This document shows, piece after piece, positions 6,202 to 14,913 of a stretch of 34,838 bases of DNA. The notes below the pieces were generated by a model, which was not told where the DNA came from, searched no databases, and worked only from the letters and a program-made list of their open reading frames with translations. Each line of letters opens with the position of its first letter. Within the stretch, counting starts at the first letter, position 1. Source of the DNA: a virus. The position numbers and the translations under genes are program-made. The DNA lies in IMG/VR virus record IMGVR_UViG_3300009419_000041, positions 1 through 34,838 of that record; one strand, given 5' to 3'.

Positions 6202-7370
6202 TAAGTAATCTCAACATCATCAATCGTGCAAATAGCCACCTCGTCAAACGCGATAGCAACATCGGCGGCAGCAGGTGTGCCACCATCAATACACATGGTC
6301 AAACTGTCGATTTTATATGTTTTAGATAATGGGTCATTGTTCAGCTTGGCTTGGCTATAAACCGAGTCATACTCAACGTCATTACCAATATAATTAGCGT
6401 TAATTAAATCAACTATGCTTTGTTTGATTAAGTCGCCTACTGTGCTGGAGTAACCTGTTTTTGCAGTAATACCAACATAAACCTTAATCAATTGTGGGTC
6501 TGGTCTAAAAAAGTCAATTAACACAGTGGAGCCGTTCGCACGAATCACTGTTTTATTAACATCGCCATAAGTGCCTGTGCCTGACGGCTTTTTAACTGCA
6601 ATCGCCAGTGCAATCTCATCACTATCACCACCCTCAACAACTGCGCTAATGGAATGATCAGGGATTCCTTCACCGTTTGTTGTGCTTGTGTCATTTTCGT
6701 AAACAATCACACGTGTCACGCCTGCGACATTAGCAATACTCCCCTCGATCGCATCAAGCACGAAATTAGCAGCCAAGGCTGTAGACTTTGTTTGTCGTCT
6801 GCGTAAGGTGGCATCAGTTTCAACAGGCGCGCCGATTGATGCAGCATCAGGATTGTTCACAGTTTGCCAGCCGCGTGTTGGCGTAATAATCGTTGTGACG
6901 GTATCAGCTAAAGCAACAATCGCGCCTAAAGTTGTGCATGTTGCTGTAACGGTAATTGTTCCGCCAGATGGAATCACAACACTGACAGGCAATGCCCACT
7001 TGTAAGCACCATCACCCACTTGACCATTGATAATTGTTGTCCCTTCTTGGCCAACAATCTCAACATCAACGGTTGAGTAAGAAGCTGATTGACGTTGTAT
7101 GCCGTTTATTTTTACGTTATTTGATAGTGCAACACCTTGCGATGTACTTGGGCTGTAGCTGTTGAACACAGAGACAAGTACATTGTCGTAGTCCTGAAAA
7201 GCCTTACAAATAACACCGATTATCTGTCCGTCCTGACTGTCATTTTCTAAATAAACATCATTGCCAAAAATTCCACGATACTGCTCTTTTAGCCAATTAA
7301 GTTTTGTTTCAAAATCTGTAACAGATATTCCGTTAGCATCAATCACGGGCGCAATAGGTGTTAAAGCCAT
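6201..7370 (-). CDS. Baseplate J-like (gp47 family) protein
   Basis: A 389-aa baseplate wedge protein. The N-terminus (DFETKLNWLKEQYRGIFGND, DSQDGQIIGVICKAFQDYDN) and the segment with PVETDATLRRRQTKS are characteristic of Baseplate_J proteins of contractile tails, as is the later VIVYENDTSTTNGEGIPDHS. The length suits the myophage gp47-like version. It overlaps gp25 upstream and DUF2612 downstream by one base each. Role: wedge component transmitting the baseplate change that triggers sheath contraction. Confidence 0.9.
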   Translation of the reverse strand: MALTPIAPVIDANGISVTDFETKLNWLKEQYRGIFGNDVYLENDSQDGQIIGVICKAFQDYDNVLVSVFNSYSPSTSQGVALSNNVKINGIQRQSASYSTVDVEIVGQEGTTIINGQVGDGAYKWALPVSVVIPSGGTITVTATCTTLGAIVALADTVTTIITPTRGWQTVNNPDAASIGAPVETDATLRRRQTKSTALAANFVLDAIEGSIANVAGVTRVIVYENDTSTTNGEGIPDHSISAVVEGGDSDEIALAIAVKKPSGTGTYGDVNKTVIRANGSTVLIDFFRPDPQLIKVYVGITAKTGYSSTVGDLIKQSIVDLINANYIGNDVEYDSVYSQAKLNNDPLSKTYKIDSLTMCIDGGTPAAADVAIAFDEVAICTIDDVEIT

Positions 7371-7714
7371 TAAAGAATCTCGCTTAATTGTGCTTGGCCA
7401 TAAATGGTGTTTACAGTTGCGGTAAATGTGAATTCGCGTGTTTCAGGATTAGTGACCGACGAATAACTCACAATATCGCTAACGCCCTGTGTTTCTAATA
7501 TGCGTTGTTTAATTAAAATATCTTTACTATCAGTGTACTTGCCAAGTATTTGGTCTTGTGGCAAACCGTCTTGAATATCAGTAAACCACTCGCCTTTTAG
7601 TAAAAACAATCGCGTTTTAATAGCTTGGGCAACATTTTCTGGGCTATTTATTAAAAAGTCTTGGCCTGTGCCTAATACATAATCGTCATTTTCATCTAGT
7701 TTACGATAGCGCAT
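7370..7714 (-). CDS. Baseplate wedge protein, gp25/gpW-like
   Basis: I start at ATG 7714 (MRYRKLDENDDYVLGTGQDF), giving 114 aa; an upstream TTG at 7726 adds four residues. The features AIKTRLFLLKGEWFTDIQDG and ILETQGVSDIVSYSS match the gp25-like lysozyme-fold baseplate family, which is catalytically inert in most contractile phages. It immediately precedes baseplate J, the usual order. It is the first gene left of the accessory island, so its transcription must pass a terminator (7804-7833) or use a local promoter. Confidence 0.82.
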   Translation of the reverse strand: MRYRKLDENDDYVLGTGQDFLINSPENVAQAIKTRLFLLKGEWFTDIQDGLPQDQILGKYTDSKDILIKQRILETQGVSDIVSYSSVTNPETREFTFTATVNTIYGQAQLSEIL

Positions 7715-7760
7715 TTTTGACACCAAAAGATGTTTTGAATCATCATAAAAATGACATTTA

Positions 7761-7797
7761 TGTAATTTTAATAATACAAATTATTATAAAAATTACA
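7761..7797. repeat. AT-rich inverted repeat upstream of gp25 gene
   Basis: Arms 7761-7776 and 7782-7797 are 16 bp each with one mismatch, separated by a 5-bp loop (CAAAT). The sequence is almost entirely A/T. On the - strand a TTGTAA hexamer lies at its start with TATTAT about 18 bp downstream, so it may overlap a promoter for the distal baseplate genes; it may also be a protein-binding palindrome. Confidence 0.5.
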
Positions 7798-7803
7798 ACT
7801 AGG

Positions 7804-7833
7804 GGCAATAAAAAAGCCCCTAATTGGGGCTTT
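7804..7833 (-). terminator. Rho-independent terminator after the antirepressor gene
   Basis: On the - strand AAAGCCCC, a 5-nt loop and GGGGCTTT form a perfect stem (7813-7833), followed by TTTTATTGC (7804-7812). It begins 14 bp after the antirepressor stop codon and is a strong candidate intrinsic terminator lying within the late operon. Confidence 0.8.
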
Positions 7834-7846
7834 AGTTTTGTGCGAG

Positions 7847-8749
7847 TTACGGCATTTGCAGTTTCATCATTTTGCTACTTAACAATGCCTGAGTGTGTGC
7901 CAATGTATCCATGTTTGCCTCATTCATTGGTTTTCCTGTTTTGGCGATTGCTTTGAGTAACCCTATCCGCATAGACGACTCGTCTATCATTGTCCATAAA
8001 CGTCTTAGCATTTGCTCGGAGGCTTCTAAAACAGCGATTGCAGGGCGAATATGGCTGTAAGGCTGATACTGGCCTAATACCGCGTGTAATGCGTTTAACG
8101 CATTGCGAACCTGCCAATAATCCACTTCTCCCTGTAATTTGTTTAATCCATTCAAGTCTAAGGCGGCGACAGGTGCGGGTAAGCTGTCTTTGCTAATAAA
8201 CTCGCCAATCACTTTATGCACATACTCAACAACTTGTGGTAATTGCTCATTAGTCAAATCTTCTACGCTGTCCACATCAAAACGCTGATGAATGAGGCTA
8301 TAAGCATCGCTATAGCTCATGTTTCTGCTTTTGGCGACCAATAACGTAACAGCATCTTTTAACGGTACACGGGTGCGTTTGTCGCTCATGGTTGGTAGGG
8401 GCATTTGGTAGGGTGTTTTATTAGTAATAACCTCTTTATCCAAAATATCAAGAACCCATTTGCGAAATTGTTTAGCGATTGCGGTACGGGCAAACATGGC
8501 GATTAAGTGGCAACCGCGCAAGCTGAAAATTCTTGATTCTTGCAGCTCGCCTTTAGGGTCGGTCAATTTGACCGATGCTGTCATACCATCTGTAAATTCA
8601 TCAGCATTACGGGCATAAATGCGATTAACCGAGCTTTGGTCTGCGTAACCCAGTGCTTGAGCAAGTTCTACGGCGCGAAGCCAAACTTGTCCAGTGCGTT
8701 CGATAATATCAAAAGTGGTGTTTTGAAAAGTTAAAGCATGAGAAGTCAT
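7847..8749 (-). CDS. Bro-N / P22-type phage antirepressor
   Basis: A 300-aa protein with ATG at 8749 behind AGGTGTC; an upstream frame to 8782 is unlikely. Residues 5-105 form a Bro-N domain (TFQNTTFDIIERTGQVWLRA, VELAQALGYADQSSVNRIYA, FSLRGCHLIAMFARTAIAKQ). Residues ~125-185 (RVPLKDAVTLLVAKSRNMSY, VVEYVHKVIGEF) match the P22 Ant C-terminal region. Such proteins bind and inactivate phage repressors. Here the gene sits within the baseplate module rather than the immunity region, with its own terminator and a structured leader. It is probably a separately regulated unit, possibly controlled by antisense RNA. Confidence 0.85.
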   Translation of the reverse strand: MTSHALTFQNTTFDIIERTGQVWLRAVELAQALGYADQSSVNRIYARNADEFTDGMTASVKLTDPKGELQESRIFSLRGCHLIAMFARTAIAKQFRKWVLDILDKEVITNKTPYQMPLPTMSDKRTRVPLKDAVTLLVAKSRNMSYSDAYSLIHQRFDVDSVEDLTNEQLPQVVEYVHKVIGEFISKDSLPAPVAALDLNGLNKLQGEVDYWQVRNALNALHAVLGQYQPYSHIRPAIAVLEASEQMLRRLWTMIDESSMRIGLLKAIAKTGKPMNEANMDTLAHTQALLSSKMMKLQMP

Positions 8750-8782
8750 AATGACACCTGAAAGTTTAGTAAGTATTGCCAC

Positions 8783-9000
8783 AAATAGGGTGGCATGGCC
8801 TCAACTACCGCTTTCAGACGGCTGGCATTATTCGAGCGTAAAACGCCTTATATCTGCCTATCAACCACGCCATAAGACGTGAAAATTCTATGATTCGCGC
8901 AATTTAGCTTTTTGCGGGCAAAAAAATACCGCAATAAGCTGTCGGGTGCGGATGGCCGCTGAAAGTATGTAGTAAAACAATCATGCCCTACCTGCAAAGG
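8783..9000 (-). ncRNA. Candidate structured leader/antisense RNA upstream of antirepressor
   Basis: The 229 bp between the antirepressor and the next gene has no convincing ORF but does contain RNA-like structure. One stem pairs AGCTT-TTGCGG with CCGCAA-AAGCT (8906-8940, 11 bp with one mismatch). CTTTCAG-CGGC at 8811-8822 is complementary to GCCGCTGAAAG at 8955-8965. GGGTGGCATGGCC (8788-8800) and GGGTGCGGATGGCC (8944-8957) are related direct copies. P1/P7 c4 and Salmonella isrK RNAs lie upstream of ant genes and regulate them by pairing; this region has that layout. I cannot run an Rfam search. Confidence 0.45.
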
Positions 9001-9011
9001 CACGTCAAGAC

Positions 9012-10397
9012 TCAATCCATCCAAAGTGTTTCGTGGTATGGATGTATAGTCTTAAATAAGCCTGTTTGAGCAACAATACAGTAAGTTGTTATCTCATAAG
9101 TCATAAACGTGTTGCAGCTTTTTCTAATCCATTCAGGCATTTTATTCCATTGATTTTTAAGCTTTATGTAACTTTCTTGAAATTCACTTTCGGTACAGTT
9201 TCTTTTTCCATCTCCACAAACTGAATCATTTGCATTTCTTAAATAAGGAACTGGAGACTTTCCTTTTGTAAAAAAATTAACAGTTTCAAGACTATGATTC
9301 ATTATTATTTTTGAAAAATAAGCAGTCCTTTTTAAATACCAATCCATTATGCATTGCTCATTTTTGCATGACTCCCTGTTTGTCCAAGCATTTTTATTGT
9401 CGATTTTAAACTGCTCAAGGTTTTTAGAAATAGATTTGGCACGATAATATAATGCCGCAGTCATATAATCCATTTTTGCCAATGTTTGATTTGAGCATAT
9501 TGCTTTTTCGGCATATGACATCGCCTTATTACAATCAAAGCTAGGCATATTAAAAGTTAAAAAGTCAGGCTTTTCTTGCTGATAAAATCTAAATTCTTTG
9601 TTTTCTTGGTTGCTTATTGGTTGTTCTTGTTGAACCTCTTGCGCTTGAGTATCGCTGTTAGAAAGTTGAGATTTTACAGTTATCCAAGGATAAATCCCGT
9701 CATCATTTGGAGATGCCAGTAATAAGCCATCTCCAAAATCCGACACATAAACCCTAATCCCATTTCTAGCCAGAGTGCATCCAGAATAAACAGCACTGTC
9801 TTCGTTATATAAAACATTGGCTATGTCTTTTTTTGTCAATCCTGCTTGGAGGCTCAGTCCATACGGGCAAAGTATGGCTTTGTATTTTGTGTATAGTGGT
9901 TTTGAAAAATCAACATCGTCAATATCGCCGCCTTTTGGTGTTGGGTTTTCGTATCTATCACTATCTAAATGTTGAAACTCTTCATTTTTATCTATGCCAA
10001 ACTTGGCATTTAATTGGTCGCATTCTTGTGTGCTTGGCGGAGTCCATCCATACGGCTTTGTTTTGTAAACCTCCACGCCAATACACTCCATCAATCTTCT
10101 TTTGTCTGGGTCTTCCATGGCTTTAGCAAAATTTAATTTTGACTTTTCAAACTCATCAAAATTAATACTATTTGCTGTATTTTGTACTTGGGGTTCTTTT
10201 TTTATTGAAATACCGTAAAGAAACAATCCAAATATAAGCAAAGAAACAAATATAAATTTTACGGAAACTTTTTGATTTAAATCTTCATCTAAAAGAATTT
10301 TTTCTTTTGATGGGTTTGACAGCCCGCAATTAGGGCAGATTTTTGCCTTCATGGAAACAGGATTGTCGCACTTCTTGCAATTTGATAAAGCCATCAT
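9012..10397 (-). CDS. Accessory membrane protein: zinc ribbon, one TM, LprI-like domain
   Basis: A 461-aa protein, AT-rich relative to its neighbours. Residues 7-24 are a zinc ribbon (CKKC...CPNC), residues 47-63 a single membrane segment (KFIFVSLLIFGLFLYGI), and residues ~287-365 resemble LprI/DUF1311 (FDCNKAMSYAEKAICSN, with later Cys pairs). By topology the ribbon would be cytoplasmic and the large C-terminal part periplasmic. LprI-like domains are reported to inhibit lysozyme in mycobacteria, but the activity of this protein is unknown. It lies between spike and antirepressor and looks like a lysogenic-conversion (moron) gene, possibly acting in envelope modification or superinfection exclusion. 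The second Met is an equally good start. Confidence 0.8.
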   Translation of the reverse strand: MMALSNCKKCDNPVSMKAKICPNCGLSNPSKEKILLDEDLNQKVSVKFIFVSLLIFGLFLYGISIKKEPQVQNTANSINFDEFEKSKLNFAKAMEDPDKRRLMECIGVEVYKTKPYGWTPPSTQECDQLNAKFGIDKNEEFQHLDSDRYENPTPKGGDIDDVDFSKPLYTKYKAILCPYGLSLQAGLTKKDIANVLYNEDSAVYSGCTLARNGIRVYVSDFGDGLLLASPNDDGIYPWITVKSQLSNSDTQAQEVQQEQPISNQENKEFRFYQQEKPDFLTFNMPSFDCNKAMSYAEKAICSNQTLAKMDYMTAALYYRAKSISKNLEQFKIDNKNAWTNRESCKNEQCIMDWYLKRTAYFSKIIMNHSLETVNFFTKGKSPVPYLRNANDSVCGDGKRNCTESEFQESYIKLKNQWNKMPEWIRKSCNTFMTYEITTYCIVAQTGLFKTIHPYHETLWMD

Positions 10398-10428
10398 CTT
10401 ATCCCTCAGATAAAAAACCTATCCTACA

Positions 10429-11037
10429 TCAAGTCACTACGCCAGTGCTACCCGAACCCGTTGTTACTCCGCTATGCGTATGCGTATCATCCACGCGCTT
10501 ATCGTTAATAAACAACCCGTTTGGCGCAAGTATGTTTATTGTTTTAGCTGTGGGATTAAGTGCGATTTTGGTCAAGCCATCATCGGCTCTAAGTTCTGTG
10601 GCCGTGGTACTGAGATTGTTTATTTTTTCAGGCTTAGAACGAAAACCGACAAAGCACATACCATCACTTAAATCATGCGCCCGTGGCGTGATTGGCAACT
10701 GTACGCCACCATTTTGCCACCAGCCATCAATACAACGGTCAGCAAAACACACAAGACATTCGTCGCCTGTAGCAACAGGGAAAGTCAAAGAGCAGCCACC
10801 ACCACTTGGAAAATAAACAGGCACATCAAGCAACAACGGCAAGGCTTGAGCCGTCCATTTACCATCAATACCCTGAACCATTGCCTTGATAGCTGGCTGT
10901 ACGGTGGCTGTCTGCAACTCAGCGTTAAATGATTCGATAATGCCTACACACGATGTCCATAGCTCACGCGCCATAGACTCAAACAAAACCCTTAGTGTTT
11001 CTTCGGGGTCGTTAAATCGTTCGCGTGGGTCAATCAT
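10429..11037 (-). CDS. Gp138-type membrane-puncturing spike
   Basis: A 202-aa protein starting MIDPRERFNDPEETLRVLF. The OB-fold N-terminus (VGIIESFNAELQTATVQPAI, DVPVYFPSGGGCSLTFPV, GDECLVCFADRCIDGWWQNG) is typical of Gp138_N spikes. The C-terminal stretch LNPTAKTINILAPNG forms the beta-prism, and HTHSG near residue 186 supplies the HxH motif that binds iron at the tip. It likely trimerises at the base of the tail and pierces the outer membrane. It directly follows the hub gene. Confidence 0.9.
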   Translation of the reverse strand: MIDPRERFNDPEETLRVLFESMARELWTSCVGIIESFNAELQTATVQPAIKAMVQGIDGKWTAQALPLLLDVPVYFPSGGGCSLTFPVATGDECLVCFADRCIDGWWQNGGVQLPITPRAHDLSDGMCFVGFRSKPEKINNLSTTATELRADDGLTKIALNPTAKTINILAPNGLFINDKRVDDTHTHSGVTTGSGSTGVVT

Positions 11038-11973
11038 TTAGTTACCTATGGATGATGCAACAACATTGATTGTAGGGCCTTGCAATGGTGATGTACCATT
11101 TAGCGATATACAAACAAGACTTGTTTCAAACGTATTGCCGCGATTATCACCCGTATTTTCAAGGCTGATAATCTTATAATTGCCATCTTTATCAAGACTT
11201 GGAAAATAGTTTAATGCACTGTAAGCCACACTAATAACAGCTTGTTGAATACTCGCATTATCCAGTTTGATTTGCCCACCAAATTTAAGCATGGGATTGA
11301 TAAGACACTTTAGCTCTATGCCGTCAATTGTTTGCTGTGGTAGTCCTATCATGCCTGTGGCTGCTGTAATCACAACAGCCTCACCTGCAATCGGTTGTGC
11401 AATCTCAATTAAATCAAGATTTCCATTATTAAACTGCCAACTACACGCCGCACTTTGGGCAATTTGGCGCATTGTGTTTCTAGCCATGCCAAAGAACACT
11501 TGGCCGCGTGGCATTGTTGTACCCGCATCTAACGCGGGCATATTTCCTATTGTGATGTCAAAAGGAGCAAACGCTTCTAAGCACGCATCTATCGCATCGC
11601 GTTTGGTTGCACCTGCGGCAATAGATTTGTTTATAACTGCATAGTTGTAGGCATTATCACCATCAGCGGCAATAATCTCTAAAAATGTATCAGTGGCATT
11701 TTCTCGGCCTTGTCTTTTTTGGCGCATCATGCCTGAAAATATCAAGCCAAAATTGCCTTCGTACCCTGCTTGTAATTGCACCCGCGTAAATTCTTTTTGT
11801 ATTTTATTTATAGTGTCAGGCGACATATTATAAATACGAATAACAGCCCATGCAGGCGTTTGCACCTCTGCTCGATGCGTTTGAAACTTGACATGAAACT
11901 GCGATAAATCCAACGCATTACCCAATTCATCGGCAATCAATAGCTGTACTTTGCGTAGGTATTGGCCTGTCAT
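11038..11973 (-). CDS. Baseplate hub protein
   Basis: A 311-aa protein starting MTGQYLRKVQLLIADELGNA. Features such as PAWAVIRIYNMSPDTINKIQ and VQLQAGYEGNFGLIFSGMMR are typical of small-genome myophage hub proteins, functionally equivalent to T4 gp27/Mu gp44. It overlaps the plug gene by 4 bp upstream and abuts the spike downstream, the expected hub-spike order. It should form the trimeric ring joining the tail tube to the spike. Confidence 0.85.
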   Translation of the reverse strand: MTGQYLRKVQLLIADELGNALDLSQFHVKFQTHRAEVQTPAWAVIRIYNMSPDTINKIQKEFTRVQLQAGYEGNFGLIFSGMMRQKRQGRENATDTFLEIIAADGDNAYNYAVINKSIAAGATKRDAIDACLEAFAPFDITIGNMPALDAGTTMPRGQVFFGMARNTMRQIAQSAACSWQFNNGNLDLIEIAQPIAGEAVVITAATGMIGLPQQTIDGIELKCLINPMLKFGGQIKLDNASIQQAVISVAYSALNYFPSLDKDGNYKIISLENTGDNRGNTFETSLVCISLNGTSPLQGPTINVVASSIGN

Positions 11974-12275
11974 AATGTTGAAAAATACAGTTTGCTGTCT
12001 GTACCCAAGTTGCTAAATGTTGGCAAATCATCGGGTGATTCTGTGTTGCTACACACAAACAAATTACCACCAATGCCCAAATACTCGTATTGCCCCAATA
12101 AATCAGCACCAGTTATCAAAGGGATACCCCTCACTAAAGGCGTTTTATCAGACAATAAAATATCTAAAATCCATGTACTAATTTCATTGTTCCACCACAC
12201 CTTAAAATAATACTGTTTACCAACCAGTGTTATTAAAAACTGTTGAGAGATGGAAGATAAAGGGATTTCAAACAT
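11970..12275 (-). CDS. Baseplate plug protein (DUF6983-like)
   Basis: A 101-aa protein starting MFEIPLSSISQQFLITLVGK. The pattern YYFKVWWNNEISTWILDI followed by GIPLITGADLLGQYEYLGIG matches the phage baseplate plug family found between Dit-like and hub genes in such phages. It is linked by a 1-bp overlap upstream and a 4-bp overlap downstream. It probably occludes the tube or bridges hub and tube until injection; the mechanism is inferred from family naming. Confidence 0.82.
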   Translation of the reverse strand: MFEIPLSSISQQFLITLVGKQYYFKVWWNNEISTWILDILLSDKTPLVRGIPLITGADLLGQYEYLGIGGNLFVCSNTESPDDLPTFSNLGTDSKLYFSTL

Positions 12276-12871
12276 TAAAGCCCCTTGTTTAAATTTAGAA
12301 TACTTAAAGGTTTAGCAACAAGCTGCTCGGTTAAAGTAATCGGAGTTTTTACGCCTGTATTTTGTGTGCCTGCCGTTACCTGCGGGTTGCTTTGATTGCT
12401 AATTTCTATCTTGGCGGTTGATGTTTTAACAATAATCAATTGTCTAAAACCCACCACAATTTCCAGTGTTTCGTTTGTTCTTCGGTCGGTTGATGTCGCC
12501 AACGACTTAATGAGCATGTTTTTATAGGCTCGTTTGCCTGTAATCACATCAATTGGAAGTCTATTTTGCTGAATACCAAGCAAATAACTGTAAGCATCAG
12601 CAATATCCTCTATTCTTCCAGCAATTACAGTTCCATATGTCTTGCGGTCATTTGCTGATTTGCAGTTTGACCATGCCACACGCATTGTTAATTCTGGGGC
12701 ATTTTTATACGCATGGTCAGTAATAGACGCACCTTGCTCAATCGGGTGTTCTGTTATAGTTAAATTGTCGCTATGGGTTTCTTCTATAACGACATCAGGA
12801 ATAATATTAGCAATACTCCTTGTTCCAGTCGCAAAAGCCACCACTAAAACATCGCCAACAATTTGCTGCAT
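12275..12871 (-). CDS. Dit-like tail protein
   Basis: A 198-aa protein. The N-terminal region (IANIIPDVVIEETHSDNLTI, HPIEQGASITDHAYKNAPEL) is the conserved signature of Dit-like N-terminal domains, and PIDVITGKRAYKNMLIKSL continues it. The protein follows the tape measure and precedes the plug. It is expected to form the ring that closes the distal tail tube and organises the baseplate. Confidence 0.85.
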   Translation of the reverse strand: MQQIVGDVLVVAFATGTRSIANIIPDVVIEETHSDNLTITEHPIEQGASITDHAYKNAPELTMRVAWSNCKSANDRKTYGTVIAGRIEDIADAYSYLLGIQQNRLPIDVITGKRAYKNMLIKSLATSTDRRTNETLEIVVGFRQLIIVKTSTAKIEISNQSNPQVTAGTQNTGVKTPITLTEQLVAKPLSILNLNKGL

Positions 12872-14913
12872 TATTGCACCTTGCTCATAAAGTTACGCAT
12901 TACGCCAACCGTGGCATTTGCCGCAACATTACCAATGTCCTGAGCCAATCCTGAGCCGTTAGGTGAGCTAACATGAATGTTGGTTTGTTGGCTAAACTGT
13001 ACTGATTTGCTGCTGGTTGTGCGTGAAGCATTTACCATCATTTCAGTGCTGTAGGGATTGCCGCCGTTCTCGATGCGCGTAATTTGCTGCATCAGGGCAG
13101 CTCGCACCATTGGGTCATTCATATCCAAGGGTTGATTTGGTGATACACCCAAAGATTTTGCTACAGCCGCCGAATACCCTGCGGTGTTATTTTCGCTTGG
13201 CGGTGCCCATTTGTTAATGATTTCGCCAACAGTATCGAATCCTTTATTGCCATAGCTTGTTAATAAAGCCGACATTGCCGCTAGCCCACCCTCAGCATTT
13301 GGGAATATAGCAAAACGACCATCCGAACCAGTAGCCCCCATTTTTCTGGCAAATTCGCCGTACACAATGTTGCCTGGATTATTATTTCTAATGCCGCGAC
13401 TATTTCCGCCTTTTGATGTGGGAGCAGCAATAGTGGACGGGATAACACTTGTTGATGATTGAGTGGCGCGCTGTGCTTCATCGACCCCCAAAAACGCCAA
13501 CACATTAGCAATCCCTTTGCCGATGGATTCACCCATCTTTGTACCATCAAGAAGATTGTTGTACAGCATTGAGCCTAGCCCATAACCTGCTGCACCAGCC
13601 GCTCCAACCAAGCCAGCCTTTCCTAAGATAGTCATCAATCCAAGACTTCTAGCCGATGCCACACCAATTGCTGTGCCTACCTTTGCAAAAGCCGCCAACA
13701 TTCCAATCAGCCATTTTCCACCCACATACAACAACAACAAGTTTAGCGCGCCCTGCCAATCCCCTGTTAATCCTGTGATTGCACTAATACCATCCGTCAA
13801 TGGGGCAAAAAAAGCGATAACATCAACCAAAAACCCTGCGACTCTTGCTAATGCAATTGCTAAATTAGCCATCGCGTTAGCAAAATTAGTAACGCCAGTA
13901 ACGATTTGGTCGCTATGTGTTAGCAAGTAATCAATGAGTTTATTAAGTCCGCCTTTTTGGTCGTTGGCGATATTGCCCGCTATTTTTTTACCAATTAAAT
14001 CAAAAATTGTTGAGACACTAGCCAATTGCCCTTTAAATGCGCTTGCATTTTTGGCAGCATCATCTCCATTTAATCCGACTTTTTTAGCATATTCGGCCTG
14101 TTGGTCTGCGTATTTTTGCAAGTCCCCACGGCGCATAGCAAGCAGTGTGTTTTCATCAATACCAAATGCGCTACTAAATGCCAACGCCTGAGCTATAGGC
14201 ATTGATGACAAAGCCTGCCCAACATCTAGCAATATATCGCTTGTGTCTCTAAGCTGACCGTTGGTGTCTTTTGTTGATACACCAATTCGCTCGATTAAAT
14301 CAAACGCGCCTGGACTCTTGCGAATAAACTGCGAAAGCCCTTCTAATGAGCCTAAGAAATTACCATTTGTTTGACTACTGATAAAATTTAAAGCCTGAAT
14401 TTTATCGACCGAAGAATTTGTCCTCAAGCTCGCAAAATACAGATTATTGAGGTCAGTAGTCATTTTAATAATACCAACACCCACAGCAAGTGCGGCATAT
14501 TGCATGGTTTTTACATACGATAACAACCCTTCAATTTGTGCTTTGTTTTTTGCAATTTGGTCTTTATGCGACTTCTCTATATCTTCGCGTTGGCGTTTTT
14601 GTCGTTGCTGGCGTTCTTGCTCGGCTTTTCTTCTTAATTCTTCTTGTTGACGCTCTGCACGGCCTAAGTCTTGTTTGTCTTTGACCTGAGAACCTGCCGA
14701 TTTACTAGATTCTTGCGCAGCTTTTTGATTAGCCTCAACTGAGCGATTCGCCGAATCCTCTGTCTCAGTAGCAGCTTGTTTTGCAGCTTCGCCAAGCTCT
14801 TTTACGCTTTGCCCAACATTATCGACAGAAACAGTAAATGCGCGTTCGCTGGACGCATCTACCTTGAACCCCAAAGATACTAAAAACTCTTTTAGGGTGT
14901 TTACGTCTGACAT
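12871..14913 (-). CDS. Tail tape measure protein with peptidoglycan-hydrolase-like domain
   Basis: A 680-aa protein. Residues 40-130 are a coiled coil rich in E/K/Q/R (QQEELRRKAEQERQQRQKRQ). Membrane-prone segments lie near 135-150, 345-370 and 392-450. Residues ~505-620 (RGIRNNNPGNIVYGEF, FPNAEGGLAAMSALLTSYG, PPSENNTAGYSAAVAKSLG) resemble virion-associated muralytic domains of the PRD1 P5 type. The protein should set tail length and help DNA cross the envelope. It starts with TAATG overlap after the chaperone extension. A tape of this length suggests a tail of about 100 nm, by the usual 1.5 angstrom per residue rule. Confidence 0.88.
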   Translation of the reverse strand: MSDVNTLKEFLVSLGFKVDASSERAFTVSVDNVGQSVKELGEAAKQAATETEDSANRSVEANQKAAQESSKSAGSQVKDKQDLGRAERQQEELRRKAEQERQQRQKRQREDIEKSHKDQIAKNKAQIEGLLSYVKTMQYAALAVGVGIIKMTTDLNNLYFASLRTNSSVDKIQALNFISSQTNGNFLGSLEGLSQFIRKSPGAFDLIERIGVSTKDTNGQLRDTSDILLDVGQALSSMPIAQALAFSSAFGIDENTLLAMRRGDLQKYADQQAEYAKKVGLNGDDAAKNASAFKGQLASVSTIFDLIGKKIAGNIANDQKGGLNKLIDYLLTHSDQIVTGVTNFANAMANLAIALARVAGFLVDVIAFFAPLTDGISAITGLTGDWQGALNLLLLYVGGKWLIGMLAAFAKVGTAIGVASARSLGLMTILGKAGLVGAAGAAGYGLGSMLYNNLLDGTKMGESIGKGIANVLAFLGVDEAQRATQSSTSVIPSTIAAPTSKGGNSRGIRNNNPGNIVYGEFARKMGATGSDGRFAIFPNAEGGLAAMSALLTSYGNKGFDTVGEIINKWAPPSENNTAGYSAAVAKSLGVSPNQPLDMNDPMVRAALMQQITRIENGGNPYSTEMMVNASRTTSSKSVQFSQQTNIHVSSPNGSGLAQDIGNVAANATVGVMRNFMSKVQ

